Shown here: in pieces, positions 60,029 to 64,000 of the stretch
Layout of the letters: the number at the start of each line of letters is the position of its first letter
Numbering within the stretch: position 1 is the stretch's first letter
DNA from: Paraburkholderia sejongensis
GTDB taxonomy: Bacteria; Pseudomonadota; Gammaproteobacteria; Burkholderiales; Burkholderiaceae
Reading direction: 5' to 3'
Assembly: GCF_020880815.1 (NCBI RefSeq)
Contig: NZ_JAJITD010000018.1
Span: 62,001 to 126,000, forward strand
Length of the DNA stretch: 64,000 nucleotides
Made by a program: the position numbers and the translations under genes
The notes under the pieces: generated by a model
The model's database searches: none
Told to the model about the DNA's origin: nothing
Seen by the model: the letters and a program-made list of their open reading frames with translations, nothing else

Positions 60029-60077
60029 AAAAAAGGGTGAAGGGCTGTCGTAGCCACGACGCCCTCACCCTTTTCTT
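60029..60077 (-). terminator. intrinsic terminator of the cytochrome c gene
   Basis: Minus strand AAAGGGTGAGGGC and GCCCTTCACCC arms around GTCGTGGCTACGAC, followed by TTTTTTG. It separates the cytochrome gene from resB. Confidence 0.88.
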
Positions 60078-60151
60078 GTTTTCCCGGCCTTGCGAGGCCG
60101 GTTGCATTGCGCGCGCGGACCGCTTACCGCAGCCCGCTCAGGGCAGTCCAC

Positions 60152-60805
60152 TTAACGTAGACCCGCGATGTAATCCGCAACTGCCTTGATCTCGTTGTCC
60201 GACAGACGTGATGCTATCGCATGCATCGCGTCGTTGTTATTACGCGCGCCCGGACCCTGGGTGAACGCGGCAAGCTGCGCGACCGAATATTCGGCCCACT
60301 GTCCCGACAGGCGCGGATACTGGATCGGAATGCCTTGGCCCGTGGGCCCGTGGCAGCTTGCGCAGGCCGGCACGCCGCGATCCGCAATCCCGCCGCGATA
60401 AATCTGCTGACCGAGTGCGACGGTGGCCTTGTTATGCGCATAGCCCGGCTTCGGCGTTTGCGTCGAGAAATAGGCCGCGACGTTGATCATGTCCTGGTCG
60501 GAAAGCGCAGCGGCCATGCCCGCCATGATCGCGTTGTTGCGCGCGGGCTGCCTGGCCCCCGGCTGCGTCTTGAAATCTCTGAGTTGCTTGACGAGATACT
60601 CGGGGTGTTGACCCGCCAGTTTCGGATAGGCGCCGCCGGCACTGTTGCCGTCCGCGCCGTGGCACGACGCGCATACCTGTACCGCGATTGCCTGTCCCCG
60701 ATTGATGTCCGGCTTTGCCGGTTCTGCTGCTCGTGCCTGAATTGCCAAACCTGAAAGACCTGCCGCTACATGAAGCACTATCAGAGTCTTGCTCAGTCGA
60801 TTCAT
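60152..60805 (-). CDS. diheme cytochrome c, c4-like
   Basis: Periplasmic electron carrier of 217 residues: signal peptide (1-26, ending ARA-A), two similar cytochrome c domains with heme sites Cys45-Ala-Ser-Cys48-His49 and Cys148-Ala-Ser-Cys151-His152, and conserved PKLAGQHPEYLVKQL and PRLSGQWAEYSVAQL segments that are characteristic of the c4 family. It is a natural substrate of the adjacent ResB-CcsA system. The ATG at 60805 sets the signal peptide; longer starts are rejected. Confidence 0.94.
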   Translation of the reverse strand: MNRLSKTLIVLHVAAGLSGLAIQARAAEPAKPDINRGQAIAVQVCASCHGADGNSAGGAYPKLAGQHPEYLVKQLRDFKTQPGARQPARNNAIMAGMAAALSDQDMINVAAYFSTQTPKPGYAHNKATVALGQQIYRGGIADRGVPACASCHGPTGQGIPIQYPRLSGQWAEYSVAQLAAFTQGPGARNNNDAMHAIASRLSDNEIKAVADYIAGLR

Positions 60806-60914
60806 TCGCACACCCTGTCTCGTCTTGTGGGATTTTAGAGGTTTTGCAAAATACGACGACGGCGACCAGGTGACCGCCAGGAGCCGCCAAGGCACGTGGG
60901 GCGGGCTCCTCAGG

Positions 60915-60942
60915 TTTTCAGTAAACCGTCGTATTGTACAAT
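60915..60942 (+). promoter_or_regulatory. candidate sigma-70 promoter of engB
   Basis: -35 TTTTCA (60915-60920), 16-base spacer, -10 TACAAT (60937-60942). The -10 lies in the palindrome TATTGTACAATA, so divergent use toward the cytochrome gene is also possible. Confidence 0.45.
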
Positions 60943-61025
60943 AACTCGCTAATCGCTAAGACGCCAGTCGGGCTTGACCCCGTTGCCGTTCTGGACTTTC
61001 CGGCGTCTCCAATCTGGCCTCCATC

Positions 61026-61676
61026 ATGCCCTTCCTGCTCCACGAATCCCGCTTCTTCACGACCGTCAATCATCTGCGCGACCTGCCCGCGACCGCACAA
61101 CCCGAGATCGCCTTTGCGGGGCGTTCGAACGCCGGCAAGTCGACCGCAATCAATCTGCTCTGCAATCAGAAGCGGCTTGCGTTCGCGAGTAAGACACCGG
61201 GGCGCACCCAGCACATCAATTATTTTTCGGTCGGCAAGGCGGACGATCCGACCGCCTATCTGGTCGACCTGCCCGGCTACGGCTACGCGGAAGTGCCGGG
61301 CGCGGCGAAGGCGCACTGGGAAACGCTGCTGTCCACCTATCTGCAATCGCGCTCGCAGCTGCGCGGCATGATCCTGATGATGGACTCGCGCCGCCCGTTG
61401 ACCGAGCTGGATCGCCGCATGATCGAGTGGTTCGCACCGACCGGCAAGCCGATCCACACGCTGCTCACGAAGTGCGACAAGTTGACGCGACAGGAGAGCG
61501 TGAATTCGCTGCGGGCCGCGCAGAAAGGTCTCGCCGAATACCGGGCCGCAGGCTACCGCGGTGAGCTGACCGCGCAGCTTTTCTCAGCGCTCAAGCGCGT
61601 CGGACTCGACGAAGCGCATGCGCTGATCGAAAGCTGGCTGATTCCCGACGCGGCGGGCGCCGCAGAGCAGAGCTAG
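61026..61676 (+). CDS. engB: ribosome biogenesis GTP-binding protein EngB (YsxC)
   Basis: Essential GTPase for assembly of the large ribosomal subunit. The 216-residue product has G1 GRSNAGKST at 32-40, G2 Thr in TPGRTQ, G3 DLPGYG, G4 TKCD and G5 SALK. The ATG at 61026 gives the normal N-terminus. No clear Shine-Dalgarno is visible. It is followed by a region with a minus-strand terminator, then hemB. Confidence 0.96.
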   Translation: MPFLLHESRFFTTVNHLRDLPATAQPEIAFAGRSNAGKSTAINLLCNQKRLAFASKTPGRTQHINYFSVGKADDPTAYLVDLPGYGYAEVPGAAKAHWETLLSTYLQSRSQLRGMILMMDSRRPLTELDRRMIEWFAPTGKPIHTLLTKCDKLTRQESVNSLRAAQKGLAEYRAAGYRGELTAQLFSALKRVGLDEAHALIESWLIPDAAGAAEQS

Positions 61677-61765
61677 GCTGCCGACGAAACTTCCTTCAGG
61701 GCGGAATGATTCGATTCGCGCGGAAGCGTGGAAACGCGCGCGAAGGCGCGCTGTTTCGGCCGCCC

Positions 61766-61875
61766 ATAAAAAAACCCGCCGCTTGAACGGCGGGTCAAAC
61801 AGCCTAATCGAAAAACGACAGGCACCCGCTCAGGGAGGAGAAGCGGGGAGGTCAGCGCCAGGCGCCTTGCTCGAT
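61766..61875 (-). ncRNA. candidate small RNA antiparallel to engB-hemB
   Basis: A complete intrinsic terminator on the minus strand (61768-61796) has no minus-strand gene ahead of it; both neighbours are plus-strand genes. The sequence leading into it contains two C-rich, Shine-Dalgarno-complementary motifs, CCTCCCC (61851-61845) and CTCCTCCC (61840-61833), of the kind seen in some regulatory RNAs. A TATCAT (61885-61880) could be the -10, but no -35 is clear, so the 5' end is approximate. Confidence 0.4.
61768..61796 (-). terminator. orphan minus-strand intrinsic terminator
   Basis: Minus strand GACCCGCCG - TTCAAG - CGGCGGGTTTTTTT. The T-tract is only on this strand, so it cannot serve engB. 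Confidence 0.85.
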
Positions 61876-61965
61876 CGGTATGATATACCATTGTCTCGAA
61901 AAGTTTCCGGGAGCGGAGCCAGGCGTTATTTGTCCACTCCTCACATCCACGATCCTCGATTCGAT

Positions 61966-62964
61966 ATGAGCTTCTACCCGCACTACCGTCCGCGCCGCAT
62001 GCGCCGTGACGACTTCTCGCGTCGTCTGATGCGCGAAAACCTCCTCACCACCAACGACCTGATTTACCCCGTATTCATCGTCGAAGGCACGAACGTGCGT
62101 CAGGCCGTGCCGTCGATGCCTGGCGTCGAGCGCGTGTCGGTCGATCTGCTGATGGGCGTCGCCGAACAGTGCGTCGAACTGGGCGTGCCGGTGCTGTCGC
62201 TGTTTCCCGCGATCGAACCGTCGCTGAAAACGCCCGATGGCCGCGAAGCGACGAACCCCGCCGGCCTGATCCCGCGCGCGGTGCGCGAACTCAAAAAGCA
62301 CTTCCCCGACCTCGGCGTGCTCACCGACGTCGCACTCGATCCGTACACGAGCCACGGCCAGGATGGCGTGCTCGACGCAGCCGGTTACGTGATGAACGAC
62401 GAAACCGTCGAGATCCTCGTCGCCCAGGCGCGCGCGCAGGCTGAAGCCGGCGTGGACATCGTCGCGCCGTCGGACATGATGGACGGCCGCATCGGTTCGA
62501 TCCGCGGGATGCTCGAAAGCGAGAACCACATCCATACGCGGATCATGGCGTACGCGGCGAAGTTCGCTTCGGCGTTCTACGGTCCGTTCCGCGATGCCGT
62601 CGGTTCTGCGACGAACCTCGGCAAGAGCAACAAGATGACCTATCAGATGGACCCGGCCAATTCGAACGAAGCGCTGCGCGAAGTGGAAGCGGACATCAAC
62701 GAAGGCGCGGACATGGTGATGGTCAAACCGGGCATGCCGTATCTGGACATCGTGCGGCGCGTGAAGGACGAGTTCCAGTTCCCGACCTACGTGTACCAGG
62801 TGAGCGGCGAATACGCGATGCTGAAGGCCGCCGCACAGAACGGTTGGCTGGATCACGACAAGGTGATGATGGAATCGCTACTGGCGTTCAAGCGGGCCGG
62901 CGCGGATGGCGTGCTGACCTATTTCGCGCTCGATGCGGCGCGGATCCTGCGCGATCAGAAGTAA
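61966..62964 (+). CDS. hemB: delta-aminolevulinic acid dehydratase (porphobilinogen synthase)
   Basis: Condenses two 5-aminolevulinates to porphobilinogen in heme synthesis. The 332-residue product has the Schiff-base lysines Lys199 (AAKFASAFYGPF) and Lys254 (MVKPGMPYLD). The metal region reads DVALDPYTSHGQDG (121-134), the aspartate-type site without zinc cysteines, as in other magnesium-type enzymes. The ATG at 61966 gives the family N-terminus; an in-frame extension to 61783 is rejected. Its product feeds the cytochromes matured by the genes next door. Confidence 0.97.
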   Translation: MSFYPHYRPRRMRRDDFSRRLMRENLLTTNDLIYPVFIVEGTNVRQAVPSMPGVERVSVDLLMGVAEQCVELGVPVLSLFPAIEPSLKTPDGREATNPAGLIPRAVRELKKHFPDLGVLTDVALDPYTSHGQDGVLDAAGYVMNDETVEILVAQARAQAEAGVDIVAPSDMMDGRIGSIRGMLESENHIHTRIMAYAAKFASAFYGPFRDAVGSATNLGKSNKMTYQMDPANSNEALREVEADINEGADMVMVKPGMPYLDIVRRVKDEFQFPTYVYQVSGEYAMLKAAAQNGWLDHDKVMMESLLAFKRAGADGVLTYFALDAARILRDQK

Positions 62965-63001
62965 GCCCGGGCGCGGATCGTTCGCGCGCGGCTGTCAAAA
63001 C

Positions 63002-63042
63002 AAAAAACGGAGGCGGACCTACTGGTCTGCCTCCGTTTTTTT
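63002..63042. terminator. bidirectional terminator between hemB and dsbD
   Basis: AAAAAACGGAGGCGGACC - TACT - GGTCTGCCTCCGTTTTTTT; strong stem with T-tracts on both strands. Confidence 0.95.
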
Positions 63043-63105
63043 ATCGTGCCCTTCTTCTAGCCACGTGGCCCCCGAGCGCGCTGCGTTGCGCCCGGCGCGG
63101 CTCGA

Positions 63106-64000
63106 CTACACCCCCGCCGCGCTCGCACGATCCAGCGTGCGCAGGAATTTATCCACGGATTCGTAGCCGACCACACGCAGCACTTCCTTGCCGCCGTGAT
63201 CGAAGAAAATAATGCCCGGTGGCCCGAACAGATTGAAGCGCTTGAGCAGGGCCTGATCGTCGGGATTGTTCGCGGTCACGTCCGCGCGCAGCAGATTCAT
63301 TTGCTTCAGCTTCGCCTGCACGCGCGGATCGCTAAAGGTGAATTGCTCCATTTCCTTGCAGCTCACACACCAGTCCGCGTAAAAATCGAGCATCGCGGGC
63401 TGTGCAGCCGTTTTGACGGCCTGGTCGAGCTGCGCCGACGAACGTACCGGCGCAAACGTCAGATCGCTCTGCGATGCCGCTCCGGCCGCGCTGGTGGCAT
63501 TCGTAGCAAGCGATGCCCCGTTGCCACCGCGTACAGCGAGCACGGCGAGCGGTCGCAGCGGATCCGACGATCCCGCGGCTAGGCCGACCAGCAACGCGGC
63601 CGCCCACACCGCCATGACCATGCCGAGCGCCCGGCTGAAGCGGCGCCAGATCGAAGCGCCGGCAACCGACGCGGAAAAGAGACCGAGTGCCACCGCGGCG
63701 ATCAGGAGCCACAGCGCACTGAGCAGCATCGTCGCGGCGGCGCCGAGCACCGGCCAGACGATCCACAGCGCCGCCGCGAGCAGCACCACGCCGAAGAACA
63801 CCTTCACGCCGTCCATCCACTTGCCTGCGCGCGGCAGCAGCGTCCCCGCGCCGAGGCCGATGATCAGCAGCGGTACACCAAGCCCGATGCCCATCGAGAA
63901 CAGCGCCGCCCCGCCGAGCACCGCATTGCCGGTATGCGCGATGAACGCGAGCACCGCGAACAGCGGCGCGGTCATGCAAGCCCCCACCACCAGTGCGGAC
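63106..64000 (-). CDS. dsbD: thiol:disulfide interchange protein DsbD (C-terminal part)
   Basis: Moves reducing power from cytoplasmic thioredoxin to periplasmic DsbC, DsbG and CcmG-type proteins. The gene enters from the right edge with its frame open, so the N-terminal domain is outside. Visible are the second catalytic segment of the membrane domain (VVGACMTAPL), about five helices, and the thioredoxin-like C-terminal domain with DFYADWCVSCKEME (CxxC) and the cis-Pro in FGPPGIIFF. It may supply reductant for cytochrome c maturation by the nearby ResB-CcsA system. Confidence 0.95.
   Translation of the reverse strand, partial: SALVVGACMTAPLFAVLAFIAHTGNAVLGGAALFSMGIGLGVPLLIIGLGAGTLLPRAGKWMDGVKVFFGVVLLAAALWIVWPVLGAAATMLLSALWLLIAAVALGLFSASVAGASIWRRFSRALGMVMAVWAAALLVGLAAGSSDPLRPLAVLAVRGGNGASLATNATSAAGAASQSDLTFAPVRSSAQLDQAVKTAAQPAMLDFYADWCVSCKEMEQFTFSDPRVQAKLKQMNLLRADVTANNPDDQALLKRFNLFGPPGIIFFDHGGKEVLRVVGYESVDKFLRTLDRASAAGV

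Noticed and set aside
61880..61969. 29-codon plus-strand frame whose stop overlaps the hemB ATG
   Set aside because: It has the ATGA overlap but no ribosome site before its ATG and no sign of protein-like composition; likely chance.

Overview
The window is a stretch of high-GC beta-proteobacterial chromosome. Gene content, gene order and close sequence recall of MurA, AroB and ThiE point to Burkholderiaceae, most likely Paraburkholderia or Burkholderia. Nearly all genes are housekeeping genes in tightly packed operons, many joined by ATGA start/stop overlaps. I saw no tRNA, rRNA, CRISPR array, prophage or insertion sequence with recognisable ends.

Left part (1-20.9 kb), all on the minus strand. 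Reading in the direction of transcription there is a TPP riboswitch, a 38-codon small frame and thiO-thiS-thiG-thiE (thiamine). Then comes the Mla phospholipid-transport cluster mlaF-E-D-A-C-B, an ABC-2 exporter pair, the BolA-family gene ibaG, murA, and the whole histidine pathway hisG-D-C-B-H-A-F-I-E. A small membrane protein, a HIT-family hydrolase and tatA-tatB follow. Core histidine, thiazole, cell-wall and outer-membrane-asymmetry functions therefore sit in one co-directional block.

Middle (21-33 kb) is the accessory part. It holds a fused SbmA/BacA-like ABC transporter, a possibly degraded small gene, and a 1354-residue trimeric autotransporter adhesin built of in-frame modules. Two closely related OmpR-type response regulators flank the adhesin, and the second is coupled to a sensor kinase. 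The adhesin is preceded by the most AT-rich DNA of the window. Next to it is a Tat-exported lipoprotein of the tyrosine-phosphatase fold whose catalytic cysteine reads as serine.

Right part (33-64 kb). gltB-gltD (glutamate synthase) is followed by a domesticated-looking RAYT transposase without its HUH histidines, an OmpW porin, a DUF883 protein, dgt, aroK-aroB and a compact pilMN(OP)Q operon in which PilO and PilP are fused. mrcA (PBP1A) is divergent from pilM. Then come cyaY, lptM-lysA, msrP-msrQ, the System II cytochrome c maturation genes resB-ccsA with a diheme cytochrome c, engB, hemB and the C-terminal half of dsbD, which is cut by the window end. A minus-strand terminator between the plus-strand genes engB and hemB has no known gene in front of it and suggests an unannotated small RNA.
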